Below are positions 1 through 8,099 of a DNA stretch of 64,000 nt, one piece after another (positions within the stretch are counted from its first letter, which is position 1; every line of letters starts with the position of its first letter). The stretch is from SIG480 sp045546975 (lineage in GTDB: Bacteria > Bacillota > Clostridia > Oscillospirales > JAAYXM01). The position numbers and the translations under genes are program-made. The stretch is from the NCBI GenBank assembly GCA_045546975.1, contig JAZQDV010000006.1, positions 62,001-126,000 on the forward strand, written 5' to 3'. Under the pieces are notes generated by a model, which had not been told where the DNA came from, ran no database searches, and saw only the letters and a list, made by a program, of their open reading frames with translations.

Positions 1-573
1 TTCGTCAGGGAGTTCCAAAAGCTTATGCACAGCTGCGCGGTGTTCTGGGTTTGCGCGATATTTGAGGATAAGGTTGCGCTCAACCTCCGTTAACTCCATA
101 GAACTTGTGTTTTCAACTATTGTCTCGTCTGTGAAATACTCAAGAGGGGTATTGAGAAGCTCTGCGATGCGTTTTAAGCGCGAAGTCTCAATGGTATCGT
201 ACATACCTTTTTCGTAGTTTTCAACGATAATATCAAGGATATGAAGCTTCAAGGCGAGGTCTTTTACGGACATACCTGCTGATTCACGCTTGATGCGGAG
301 CTTTTTGCCGAATTCTATTTTCTGGGGAGTTACCTCAAAGGAGCTTTCTTCGGAAGAAAGACCCGCGATACCGTCCGCCCAGCCAATAAGCTCAGCGGGG
401 GTTATGGAAAAGATTTCAGCCAGTGCCACAATATTTGAAGTGGGGATGTTCTGAATAATACCCTTTTCGTATTTATATATATTCTGTGGGGTGGTGTGAA
501 GTTTTTTTGCGATGTCTTCCTGAGTCATGTTATTAAGCTCTCTGTAATAACGGATTTTTTCGCCGACCTTCAT
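1..573 (-). CDS. Tandem XRE-type helix-turn-helix transcriptional regulator (3' part cut by window edge)
   Basis: Reading the minus strand from the ATG at 573 gives 191 codons without a stop, so the gene runs off the left edge. Two Cro/CI-like HTH modules are visible. The first covers about residues 1-65, with MTQEDIAKKLHTTPQNIYKYEKG as its core (shown as MTQEDIAKKL then TPQNIYKYEKG). The second covers about residues 88-147, with GMSVKDLALKLHI and VENYEKGMYDTI. Likely a cytoplasmic DNA-binding repressor. It diverges from the small gene at 713, and three palindromic sites lie between them, which suggests autoregulation plus control of the neighbour. The remaining C-terminus and any ligand domain are outside the window. 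Confidence 0.85.
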   Translation of the reverse strand, partial: MKVGEKIRYYRELNNMTQEDIAKKLHTTPQNIYKYEKGIIQNIPTSNIVALAEIFSITPAELIGWADGIAGLSSEESSFEVTPQKIEFGKKLRIKRESAGMSVKDLALKLHILDIIVENYEKGMYDTIETSRLKRIAELLNTPLEYFTDETIVENTSSMELTEVERNLILKYRANPEHRAAVHKLLELPDE

Positions 574-599
574 AATTTCACCAACTTTCTGATACTTAT

Positions 600-628
600 A
601 TAATATCATATAACTTGTCAGTTTGCAA
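600..628 (-). promoter_or_regulatory. Sigma-A promoter of the double-HTH regulator
   Basis: On the minus strand TTGCAA (623-628) is followed after 17 bases by TATTAT (600-605). Transcription would begin about 20 bases before the ATG at 573. An operator-like palindrome (612-624) sits inside the spacer, consistent with autorepression. Confidence 0.6.
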
Positions 629-696
629 CAAAATAATTTTCCAGAAAAACAACTTGACAAGTTACACAAAGAATGGTAAAATTAACTTAAAAAGTT
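612..696. promoter_or_regulatory. Three 13-base operator palindromes between divergent promoters
   Basis: Three sites fit the pattern AACTTGNCAAGTT: AACTTGTCAGTTT at 612-624 (11 of 13), AACTTGACAAGTT at 651-663 (perfect around the centre) and AACTTAAAAAGTT at 684-696 (11 of 13). They overlap, in order, the spacer of the regulator promoter, the -35 box of the rightward promoter, and the region just after its -10 box. The divergent HTH regulator is the obvious candidate to bind them (inference). Confidence 0.6.
654..682 (+). promoter_or_regulatory. Sigma-A promoter of the small gene at 713
   Basis: TTGACA (654-659), 17 bases, TAAAAT (677-682). The -35 box lies inside the perfect palindrome at 651-663, so a bound repressor would block polymerase. 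Confidence 0.75.
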
Positions 697-712
697 AGAA
701 AGGCGAAATGCT

Positions 713-955
713 ATGAAATATGTTATGTTTCGTGAAAAGATAGACAGCGAAGATTTTGGAAATTATGCTTCCTACGGAATTCTGCTGCGCGACGGGGCAG
801 AGGAGATAAAAAGGTATTCTGACGTCGCCAGGTCATATTTCAGAGTGCGTCGTCTATGCAGACTATGTAATAAACTCGGGGTAGATGCAGACCAGTTTGA
901 GTACATATTAGAGGACTTTTGCGTTGAAGAAACATATAGAAAAAAGCCTGATTGA
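713..955 (+). CDS. Small uncharacterised protein, DUF6514-like
   Basis: An 80-residue soluble protein with no signal peptide or membrane segment, starting MKYVMFREKIDSEDFGNY. The layout (N-terminal strand with YGILLRDG, then a basic helix RVRRLCRLCNKLG and an acidic C-terminus) resembles the short Firmicutes proteins grouped as DUF6514, but that is recognition from memory. No function is known to me. The start follows AAAGG at about 699-703. It has its own strong promoter overlapped by two operator palindromes and diverges from the HTH regulator, so it is probably the main regulated target. The stop lies within the terminator stem that follows. Confidence 0.65.
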   Translation: MKYVMFREKIDSEDFGNYASYGILLRDGAEEIKRYSDVARSYFRVRRLCRLCNKLGVDADQFEYILEDFCVEETYRKKPD

Positions 956-979
956 TTTTCATCAATCAGGCTTTTGGTT
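942..979. terminator. Bidirectional intrinsic terminator
   Basis: AAAAGCCTGATTGAT pairs with ATCAATCAGGCTTTT around a short loop, with T-rich sequence on both strands. It serves the gene at 713 and the convergent surface-protein gene ending at 984. Confidence 0.85.
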
Positions 980-983
980 TTAA

Positions 984-3900
984 TTACTGAAGGTCAGCCT
1001 TTGTAAGGATGTTATACATAAGCTGAATGAGTTCCGCGCGAGTGACATTTGATTTCGGGTTAAGTCTGCCCTTGTTGTCGCCGTTTACGACGCCTGCATT
1101 TACGCATTCTGCGATATCAACTTTTGCCCAGTCATCTACTGACTTTGCGTCTGTAAATCTTGAGAGAACATTTGCTGCTTCCTGAAGCGTCATATCAGAT
1201 GAAGCAGAAACGCTCTTGCCCTTCATAAATCTTATAGCACGGGCAACGATTGTCATAGCTTCAGCTCTTGTAAGCTTGTTTCCGGGCTTAAATGTTCCGT
1301 CGGGATATCCTGAGATAAGCTTGTATGAAACTGTTGACATTACTGCGTTAAAATAGCTGTCTGTTGCAAGCATATCAAAGAACGGGCTTGCACCCTTCAT
1401 GTCGCCGTAAACACCTAGAGTCTTTGCCATAATGGTAACCGTTTCGGAACGTGTAATTGCCTCATTCGTCTTGATACTTGAGCCTGTTGCATTTGTGAGG
1501 ACGAGCCTTGAGCCAAGTGTGTTTGCAGGACCTGAAACCCAGCTGTCAGTAACTGTGAATGAGTGAGAAGCGGAAATTGCCGCATAGTCGCCGTCCTTTA
1601 AGGTTTTGCCGTCAAGGTAGATGATGCCGCCGACTACCTCACTTGTGGTAGGAACAGGAACAACATCGCCTGAATTCTCAATACGTACAACGGTGAAGGC
1701 TGTCTTGTTCTGGCTTGGCTCCTCAATCATAAAGCGCTTTGTTGCAAAAGCGGTATGTGTTATATCTGTTACAGCGCCAGCTGAGGTCGTTTTCTTTACG
1801 GAGAAGTTAGTTGCGGGAGCTTCAATCGTGAAAGAGTGCTTTGACGAAGCGGTTGAAAGCTTCGTTGATGCAGATGAAGAAGCAACTGTTATTGAAAGAG
1901 TATCTCCGTCTGAGAGGGAAGCTGCGTTTGAGAGGGGAACGAAGTGAGTTGATTTTCCAAGTGAAAGAGCAACAACGCTACCGTAGTTTGCAAGTGATTT
2001 TGCAACGCTTCCGGAAATGTTGAGAGTTGCTTTGGTGGCGTTGGAAGGAGCCTTCACGAGAAGCTCGATTTTCTTTGAGTAAGAAGTGAGCTTTGAGGAA
2101 TCAGAAATCGTGATTGTCGATGATGTTCCCGAATCACTTGAAGATACAAGTTCTGATACTGCTGTATCATCAATGTAAGCTCTTGCAGGACCGTCGGATT
2201 CGCCAAGGGGAAGAGTTGTTATGTTGTTTGAAATTGAATTTCCGTCTGCTGTTCTGAGTGAGCCTGAAAGGATGCGAATCTGTGAGTTATACTCATCTGC
2301 AGGTTCTGAAAGCATTATAAGAAGCTCTGAGCTTGCACTGTCAAGTCTGATGTAATCATCAGTTGTAAGTGTGCGGAAAGAACCGTTTCTGGAAATTTGA
2401 ATTTTGCTTTTCAAGGTCTCAAGAGAATCCTTGTTATTATACATAGGTTCGGAAAATTTGAGAACTATTGAATAGAAATCATCAGAAATGGAAGCGGATA
2501 CATCTCCTGAATAGCTCTCGGTACTGCCTGACGAAGTGTTTCCGGATGAGCCTGAACCGCTTGCACTTACGTAATCTGTTGTTATTGTTTGATTTGCAAC
2601 ATAGCCCGTGTCGTAGTCAGCAAGTGTTCCGCCCTGGATTCTGAAGGCGTTTCTTGCGCCTGTGAGCGGTGTTGAAAGAAGAATAGTAACTACATTTGAC
2701 GGGGAAATGGTGACCACATCATACGGAGAAAGTGAAACGTATGTACCGCCGTTACGGGAGATAAGCACATTGGATGTGAGCTTTTTGGATGAAACAAGTC
2801 TTATATCATCTGTAAAATGAATCTGCACTCTCTGGGAAGATGCGTCGTATGTGACGTAGTCGTATGTGGGGTAGTTTGCATTGCCGTAATCGTCATCATC
2901 GTAGTAATAGTCGTCGTCGCTTGCCATACCTGCTGTGAGGTAGCTTGTTGTGATTTGTGAAGCAAGGAGAGCTCCGGATGCGGAAGAAACAGTGTATGGG
3001 GTAACTCTGATTCTGTTGTTTGAACCTGTGAGCGGCTCGTCAAGAGTTATGACCATTGTGGTATCGGAGAAGGAAACACTGTCATAATACGAAAGGGAAG
3101 TGAAAGACTTTCCGTTTCTTGAAATTGAAACCTTGGAGCGGAGATCACTTGATGAAATGGAAGAGCTTCTCTGTACCGGCATTGTGAAGTAGAGAATAAT
3201 TCTTGAGTTGGAAGCAAGAGTTGCGTAGGAGAACTGGGGAGCACCTGCAGTAGAGGACATACCGTTTGTAATGTTGTCGGTGATGAGGTCCTCGGAAATG
3301 AGATTACCCGAATAGTCGGTAAGACTGTCTGCGGCGATCTTGACGTAGTTTCTGCTCGATGTGAGTGGAGTAGCGAGAGAAATTCTCAAATAGTCTGAGC
3401 CGAGAGTGATTGTATCTGTCGAAGAGAGAATCTCATAGTTTGACGTGCCGCCACTGCTGATTGAAATTTTGGATTTGAGAAGTGCGTTCGCTGCAGAGGA
3501 AGCGGAGTAGGCATTAAGAATTCTCTCTGTGAAGTTTATTGTGATAACAGTCCTGTCGGATGAAATTGTTGCATAGTCGATTTCAGGAACGGCAGAAGCC
3601 GTTGAAGCATCAATGTAGGGGGTCGTGATGGCTGTAAGGTTTATATTTCCCGTGTCCGCATTCTGAATGCGGCATTCAGCAAAAGAAACTCTTGTGTAAT
3701 TACCTGAAATCCAGGAAGAAAGGGAAATTGTGACAGTTCCTTTTTCTGTATCAATGGAAACATCATCAGCAGGAATAACTTCCTTTGTTGATGAGCCGTT
3801 TCTGTAAAGGAAAATACTTCCGTTCTTGAGAGAGTCATTGTTGGGATAGCCCTTGATTTTTGAATCAAACCTGATTGTGATAGTCTTTTCATTCTTATCA

Positions 3901-4340
3901 AGAACTACGCTGTTTTGTGTGAGAAGGGCAGGAGAGGATGCATTAAAAGTTGGGGTTTTGATTTCTGCTTCCTGACCGACAAAAGTACCCGGAACAATGT
4001 AAATGTAGTTTTCTTTATAATTGAGAGACGAGGAGAACCTGATTTTCATCTCATTACCATCTATAGTTGCGGTACTGATCAGATAGCTTGAAGATGGAGT
4101 GTTTCCGTTATAGCTGAAACGAAGCCTGCTAACAAGTGTTGAGGTTGTTGCAGCTGTAAGCTCTTTGTTGAATGTAACCGTAAGAAAAAGACGGCTTTCA
4201 TCAAGAGAGACGCCTGTTACGGCAAGCGGTGTTGTCGCTGTCTCTTCTGCAAAAACTCCCATTGAAACTGTGGAGAGGAGAAGAGAAATTACGAGAAGAA
4301 AGTTGATTGTTTTCATAAGTCGATTTTTGATGTTTTTCAT
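984..4340 (-). CDS. Secreted S-layer-type protein with SwmB-like repeats and C-terminal SLH domains
   Basis: 1118 residues. A signal peptide (residues 1-31, cleavage near VFA-EE) is followed by about six repeats of roughly 100 residues. Each repeat has a beta-rich pattern (ITINFTE, LYFTMP, IHFTDD, LKFSEP ... SRNG ... ATPLTSSRN), resembling SwmB/Ig-like surface repeats. An Asp/Tyr-rich linker (DDDYYYDDDDYG, about residues 470-485) interrupts repeats 4 and 5. The C-terminus (from about 965) carries SLH motifs: one partial (ITRSETVTIMAKTLG), then two fuller ones containing ISGYPDGTFKPGNKLTRAEA and GRLNPKSNVTRAEL. SLH domains bind pyruvylated wall polymers, so this is an exported wall-anchored protein. 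The start at 4340 is chosen for its GGAG seven bases upstream and the signal peptide; the reading frame stays open further upstream without a plausible start. Confidence 0.85.
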   Translation of the reverse strand: MKNIKNRLMKTINFLLVISLLLSTVSMGVFAEETATTPLAVTGVSLDESRLFLTVTFNKELTAATTSTLVSRLRFSYNGNTPSSSYLISTATIDGNEMKIRFSSSLNYKENYIYIVPGTFVGQEAEIKTPTFNASSPALLTQNSVVLDKNEKTITIRFDSKIKGYPNNDSLKNGSIFLYRNGSSTKEVIPADDVSIDTEKGTVTISLSSWISGNYTRVSFAECRIQNADTGNINLTAITTPYIDASTASAVPEIDYATISSDRTVITINFTERILNAYSASSAANALLKSKISISSGGTSNYEILSSTDTITLGSDYLRISLATPLTSSRNYVKIAADSLTDYSGNLISEDLITDNITNGMSSTAGAPQFSYATLASNSRIILYFTMPVQRSSSISSSDLRSKVSISRNGKSFTSLSYYDSVSFSDTTMVITLDEPLTGSNNRIRVTPYTVSSASGALLASQITTSYLTAGMASDDDYYYDDDDYGNANYPTYDYVTYDASSQRVQIHFTDDIRLVSSKKLTSNVLISRNGGTYVSLSPYDVVTISPSNVVTILLSTPLTGARNAFRIQGGTLADYDTGYVANQTITTDYVSASGSGSSGNTSSGSTESYSGDVSASISDDFYSIVLKFSEPMYNNKDSLETLKSKIQISRNGSFRTLTTDDYIRLDSASSELLIMLSEPADEYNSQIRILSGSLRTADGNSISNNITTLPLGESDGPARAYIDDTAVSELVSSSDSGTSSTITISDSSKLTSYSKKIELLVKAPSNATKATLNISGSVAKSLANYGSVVALSLGKSTHFVPLSNAASLSDGDTLSITVASSSASTKLSTASSKHSFTIEAPATNFSVKKTTSAGAVTDITHTAFATKRFMIEEPSQNKTAFTVVRIENSGDVVPVPTTSEVVGGIIYLDGKTLKDGDYAAISASHSFTVTDSWVSGPANTLGSRLVLTNATGSSIKTNEAITRSETVTIMAKTLGVYGDMKGASPFFDMLATDSYFNAVMSTVSYKLISGYPDGTFKPGNKLTRAEAMTIVARAIRFMKGKSVSASSDMTLQEAANVLSRFTDAKSVDDWAKVDIAECVNAGVVNGDNKGRLNPKSNVTRAELIQLMYNILTKADLQ

Positions 4341-4353
4341 ATCAACTCCATAA

Positions 4354-4422
4354 CCGCAAGAGCGATGTTGCGGCACCGTTTTTACGGCAAACGGTATGCC
4401 GAATTCCTTGTGCGAAAGCACA
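4354..4422 (-). promoter_or_regulatory. Structured 5' leader of the SLH/SwmB gene
   Basis: In the minus-strand transcript three hairpins occur before the ribosome binding site: TGTGC/GCACA (4409-4422), CGGCATACCGTTT/AAACGGTGCCG-type (4371-4401) and CCGCAA/TTGCGG (4354-4373). The last two share bases 4371-4373, so they compete. I do not recognise a known riboswitch. Confidence 0.4.
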
Positions 4423-4464
4423 GTTTGTTGTGTGTACAAAAATCGCACAATACTATATATGTAT

Positions 4465-4493
4465 ATAATATATGAAAACAGTCGAAATGTCAA
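4465..4493 (-). promoter_or_regulatory. Sigma-A promoter of the SLH/SwmB gene
   Basis: Minus strand TTGACA (4488-4493), 17 bases, TATTAT (4465-4470). This predicts a leader of about 118 bases before the ATG at 4340. Confidence 0.75.
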
Positions 4494-4539
4494 TGATATT
4501 GAAGTCTTTTTTTGCGTTTGAGTTATAATGTAAATTCGG

Positions 4540-4568
4540 TTGACTATACGAGAAAATGAAGTTATAAT
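4540..4568 (+). promoter_or_regulatory. Sigma-A promoter of the second SLH gene
   Basis: TTGACT (4540-4545), 17 bases, TATAAT (4563-4568). A second TATAAT at 4524-4529 lacks a well-placed -35 box. Confidence 0.7.
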
Positions 4569-4601
4569 AAAGATAGGAAAAATGAAGGGAGAAACTATGA
4601 T

Positions 4602-5960
4602 ATGATGTCGAAAAAAATTACTTCTCTTATCCTCGCTTTGGTGTTTGTTGTAAGCTTGTCTTCTGTTGCTTTTGCGGAAGGACCGAACACAATATCCGTA
4701 AACGTTATTCCGAGTGGTTACGGCACCGCTACCGCAAGTGTTCCGTCTGCAGTTGCAGGGACTCCCGTAACACTTACGGCAACCCCTGTTTCTGACCTTG
4801 TTACTTTTGTAGGTTGGACCGGAAATGTTGCTTTTGTCGATGCAACAAATCCCACGACGGCATTTGTTATGCCTGATTCACCTGTTGTTATCGCTGCAAA
4901 TTTTGCACTTAATGCAAACACGGTAAATACAGTTACAGACGGCGGCGGTTACATATACCTCGAAAAGCAGAAATATCAGATAGGCGAGGTAGTACGAGCC
5001 AAGGCGGTAGCGAATGAGGGCTTTGTCTTTTACACATGGGCATCTGATGATGTTCTGATCGAAAACACGGGCAATGATATGATCGAGTTTGTCATGCCGG
5101 CAAAGGATGTTACAATAAGCGCAATTTTTGCAATCAAACGTGACGAAATGATAAAGACAGCGTCAGTTGTTTTCAACACCTTTGGCGGAACAGAATTTGC
5201 AACAGAATACGTTGAATACGGAAGCTGCCTTGCAGTGCCCTCCAATATCCCGACACGCACAGGATATGTATTTGAAGGCTGGTATGCGGATGCTATCTGC
5301 ACAAAATACTTTGACTTTGAACAGCCGATTTATGAAGATACGTTCATTTACGCGAAGTGGTCGCCCGTAATTGAAGAAGGAAAAGCAAATAACTTTATAG
5401 ACGTAAAGTCTTCTGACTGGTTCTGTGATTACGTGCTTTCACTTGCGGAAAAGAACATCATTTCAGGTGTCGGAAAGGCGGAAGGCGGACTTTCGTATTT
5501 TGCACCTCAGGCGAACATAACACGCGCACAGTTTGCGACAATGCTTGCAAACCTTGCAGGAGCAAATCTTGAAAGTACAGAAAACCCGTTTAAGGATGTT
5601 AAAAGTGATGCATGGTATGCAAAGGCTGTAACATGGGCGTATAACAACGAAATTGTAAACGGAACGGGACTTGATACATTCGCTCCTGGTGCCAATGTTA
5701 CGCGTCAGGATATGGCGGTAATGCTCTCAAGATATGTTGACAAGATTGCAAAAATATCCCTTCCTGAGATTGCTGATGAAATTAAGTTCGTTGACAGTGC
5801 AAGTATATCAAGCTATGCAAGCGAAGCTGTAAGAACAATGCAACTTGCAGACGTTATATCAGGGAAACCGGGAAACAAATTTGACCCCAAGGGCAATGCA
5901 ATACGTGCAGAGAGTGCAAAAATGATTTACAAAATTGTTGAGATTGAAGAACTCAACTGA
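4602..5960 (+). CDS. Secreted SLH-domain protein with InlB-type repeats
   Basis: 452 residues. A signal peptide ends near residue 26 (VAFAEG). Two divergent InlB B-repeat-like modules follow (about 33-103 and 112-180, with FVGWTG and FYTWAS plus FVMP signatures). A Listeria-Bacteroides repeat lies at about 187-255 (FNTFGGTEF ... GYVFEGWYAD ... YAKW). Three SLH domains fill about 263-450 (FIDVKSSDWFCDYV, FKDVKSDAWYAKAV, FVDSASISSYASEAV). Family knowledge says SLH anchors to the wall and the InlB-like modules form beta-grasp stalks. GAAGGGAG about ten bases upstream supports the start. It diverges from the larger SLH gene, each with its own promoter. Confidence 0.88.
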   Translation: MMSKKITSLILALVFVVSLSSVAFAEGPNTISVNVIPSGYGTATASVPSAVAGTPVTLTATPVSDLVTFVGWTGNVAFVDATNPTTAFVMPDSPVVIAANFALNANTVNTVTDGGGYIYLEKQKYQIGEVVRAKAVANEGFVFYTWASDDVLIENTGNDMIEFVMPAKDVTISAIFAIKRDEMIKTASVVFNTFGGTEFATEYVEYGSCLAVPSNIPTRTGYVFEGWYADAICTKYFDFEQPIYEDTFIYAKWSPVIEEGKANNFIDVKSSDWFCDYVLSLAEKNIISGVGKAEGGLSYFAPQANITRAQFATMLANLAGANLESTENPFKDVKSDAWYAKAVTWAYNNEIVNGTGLDTFAPGANVTRQDMAVMLSRYVDKIAKISLPEIADEIKFVDSASISSYASEAVRTMQLADVISGKPGNKFDPKGNAIRAESAKMIYKIVEIEELN

Positions 5961-5970
5961 GCGGTAAAGA

Positions 5971-6008
5971 AAAACCGGTGAGAAGATATCTTCTCACCGG
6001 TTTTTTTA
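5971..6008. terminator. Bidirectional intrinsic terminator
   Basis: AAACCGGTGAGAAG meets its exact complement around GATATC and is followed by seven T. It sits between the convergent SLH gene and histidine kinase gene. Confidence 0.9.
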
Positions 6009-6013
6009 TTGTT

Positions 6014-7438
6014 TTACATACTGGGGAAAACAACAGTAAAACGAGTTCCGCCAATGGTTGAATCGGAAATGGAGATTGTTCCTCCCATCGCCTCAACGTT
6101 TTGTTTTACGATAGAAAGACCAAGACCACTGCCACCGCGTCCGTCATGTTTTCGTGAGGCATCGATGCGGAAAAAGCGTTCAAATATACTTTCTCGGAAT
6201 TCTTCGGGGATACCGATTCCGCTATCGTCAATTATAAAGATGCAGTTTCCTCTTTTGTTGAAGAGGTATATGCGAAGTAAACCGTTTTTGTTATTGTATT
6301 TGATTCCGTTATCTATAAGGTTTCCGATAATCTGGTTTATTGCTTCCATATCACCGAATATCGTGCACTCATCCTCAAGATGAGATTCGATTCTTACGTT
6401 TTTACTCTCTGCAATCGGAGAAAGGTAAGATATGATTTTGTAAACGATATCGGTGAGAGATATAGGTGCTTCAGTAGGGGATTTTGAAGGATTATCAAGT
6501 CTTGAAAGGATAAGAAGCTTTTCTGCCGTATGCGACATTCTGTCAACCTCCAAGATAATATCCTCCATAAACTCCTTATAGGTGTCTTCGTCAATGCTTT
6601 CTGTCTGCGTAATTGATTCGCAAAGGAGTTTGATTGCCGCGAGAGGAGTACGAAGCTCGTGGGATGCGTCAGAAACAAATGCATGGCGCATTTTCTGAGT
6701 ATAATCAAGACGTTTATAAAGGTTGTTGAATTCGTTGTAAATAGGTGAAAACTCGTCAGAGCTCTCGGGAAAAGCTGCCTCGTTGAGGTTTGTTTCTTCT
6801 GCATTTTTTACAGTAAGTACGAGAGAATTAACTCTTCTATGCAGATAAACAGAGATGACAAATACAACGATTGCAAGGAAAAGGAGAGAAATGGTGAGAG
6901 AAAAAACAAACGAGCTTTCAAGTGATTGCATGATAAAGACGGGAAGATCGTCATACTCGTAGATAAGGATGACACCGTGTATGTTGCCGTTTTTTAGTAT
7001 CGGTGTTGCAAATATGCTTTCATACATAGTTTTGTTGTTTTTGCACTCGAAATATGTTTCACCGGAAAGAGCAGAGACGGTAGCCGGAAGGTTGAACTTC
7101 TGTCCTTTAAGGCTATGTATTGCGGACGAGTCAAAAACGACATCGAACGTGGGGTTAAGAATTAAAAGTCTCCTATTTGCATCAACAAGAGGGAAGACGA
7201 AATTTTTGTCCTCATATGTAAGGCTTTCGGGAAGTAATGAGGAAAAGCTATTTGCCAAAGAGGTAAACTCTTCCTGCTTTTTTTCAAGTAAGGAAGATTT
7301 CATATTGGAAAATATAATCCAATGCGAAATAACGGCACAAAGGAAAAATGCAATAAGACAGAGTACTGTTACCTTAAAGGAAATTCCTTTGAAATGCTTT
7401 GTGATGTTTTTTAAATTATGTCTTAAAATAGTAGCCAA
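6014..7438 (-). CDS. Membrane sensor histidine kinase
   Basis: About 474 residues with two membrane segments (about 21-43 and 172-196) enclosing an extracytoplasmic sensor region. Then come a HAMP-like linker, a HisKA domain with SHELRTPL (phospho-acceptor His about 260), and an HATPase domain with the N box (NQIIGNLIDNGIKYN), DDSGIGIPEE, FERFFRID and GGSGLGLSIV. The order matches PhoR/WalK-type kinases. The start is uncertain. The frame is open to a GTG at 7495, which would overlap the regulator gene by 80 bases; the TTG at 7438 overlaps by 23 and keeps the first membrane helix. No ATG lies between the regulator stop and that helix. It is co-transcribed with the response regulator upstream. 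Confidence 0.85.
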   Translation of the reverse strand: MATILRHNLKNITKHFKGISFKVTVLCLIAFFLCAVISHWIIFSNMKSSLLEKKQEEFTSLANSFSSLLPESLTYEDKNFVFPLVDANRRLLILNPTFDVVFDSSAIHSLKGQKFNLPATVSALSGETYFECKNNKTMYESIFATPILKNGNIHGVILIYEYDDLPVFIMQSLESSFVFSLTISLLFLAIVVFVISVYLHRRVNSLVLTVKNAEETNLNEAAFPESSDEFSPIYNEFNNLYKRLDYTQKMRHAFVSDASHELRTPLAAIKLLCESITQTESIDEDTYKEFMEDIILEVDRMSHTAEKLLILSRLDNPSKSPTEAPISLTDIVYKIISYLSPIAESKNVRIESHLEDECTIFGDMEAINQIIGNLIDNGIKYNNKNGLLRIYLFNKRGNCIFIIDDSGIGIPEEFRESIFERFFRIDASRKHDGRGGSGLGLSIVKQNVEAMGGTISISDSTIGGTRFTVVFPSM

Positions 7439-8099
7439 CTCCCCACTTTGTGAGAATAAGTTCAGGTGTTGCCGGGTTTGTTTCAAGCTTCTCACGAAGT
7501 CTTCTTATGTGAACGTCGACGGTTCTCATGTCACCCAGATACTCATATCCCCAGATAATATTAAGGAGATTCTCACGGCTGTATACACGGCCTGGATTTC
7601 TCATCATAAGCTCAATGAGGTCAAATTCCTTTGCTGTGAGCTGTACTTCAGTTCCGTCAACGAATGCTGTACGCTGCTCTGTGTCAAGAATGAGAGAGTC
7701 TGCAATGAGGCGCGTGTTTTTGAACGTTGAAGAAGCAACCGAGCCTGAACGACGTAAGATCGCGCGTACTCGGGATTTGAGCTCGAGGATGTTGAATGGC
7801 TTTGTCAGATAGTCGTCTGCACCGTACTCAAAGCCGAGTAATTTATCCGTATCCTCGCTCTTTGCAGTGAGCATAATTATCGGTACTGTGGAGAATTCAC
7901 GAATGCGTTTGCAGGTTTCAAGTCCGTCAAGGACAGGCATCATAAGATCGAGGATTATAAGGTCAAGATGAACATTTTTTACAATTTCAAGTGCGTCTTC
8001 ACCGTTATATGCTGTTTCGACCTCAAAACCTTCGTTTTCCAGATTGAATTTAATTCCTTTAACGATAATCTTTTCGTCGTCAACTACAAGTATTTTCAT
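7416..8099 (-). CDS. OmpR/PhoB-family response regulator
   Basis: 227 residues. The N-terminal receiver domain has the acidic pair D7/D8, phospho-acceptor D51 in LIILDLMMP, T78 and K100 in YLTKPF. The C-terminal winged-helix DNA-binding domain (about 125-227) contains LTAKEFDLIELMMRNPG and RTVDVHIRRLREKLE. The partner kinase lies immediately downstream and overlaps its 3' end. The start ATG overlaps the stop of the upstream ComEA-like gene by four bases, so the three genes are probably one transcript. The target genes cannot be told from the sequence. Confidence 0.93.
   Translation of the reverse strand: MKILVVDDEKIIVKGIKFNLENEGFEVETAYNGEDALEIVKNVHLDLIILDLMMPVLDGLETCKRIREFSTVPIIMLTAKSEDTDKLLGFEYGADDYLTKPFNILELKSRVRAILRRSGSVASSTFKNTRLIADSLILDTEQRTAFVDGTEVQLTAKEFDLIELMMRNPGRVYSRENLLNIIWGYEYLGDMRTVDVHIRRLREKLETNPATPELILTKWGVGYYFKT

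Noticed and set aside
1621..1947. Plus-strand frame inside the large SLH gene
   Set aside because: Shadow frame in repetitive, Ser/Thr-rich coding DNA.
4354..4430. SLH-gene leader as a cyclic di-GMP riboswitch
   Set aside because: Hairpins are present but the conserved aptamer bases of known cyclic di-GMP motifs were not found.
6969..7730. Open frame of 253 codons opposite the histidine kinase and response regulator genes
   Set aside because: Antisense shadow of two well-supported genes; no family resemblance and no ribosome binding site.
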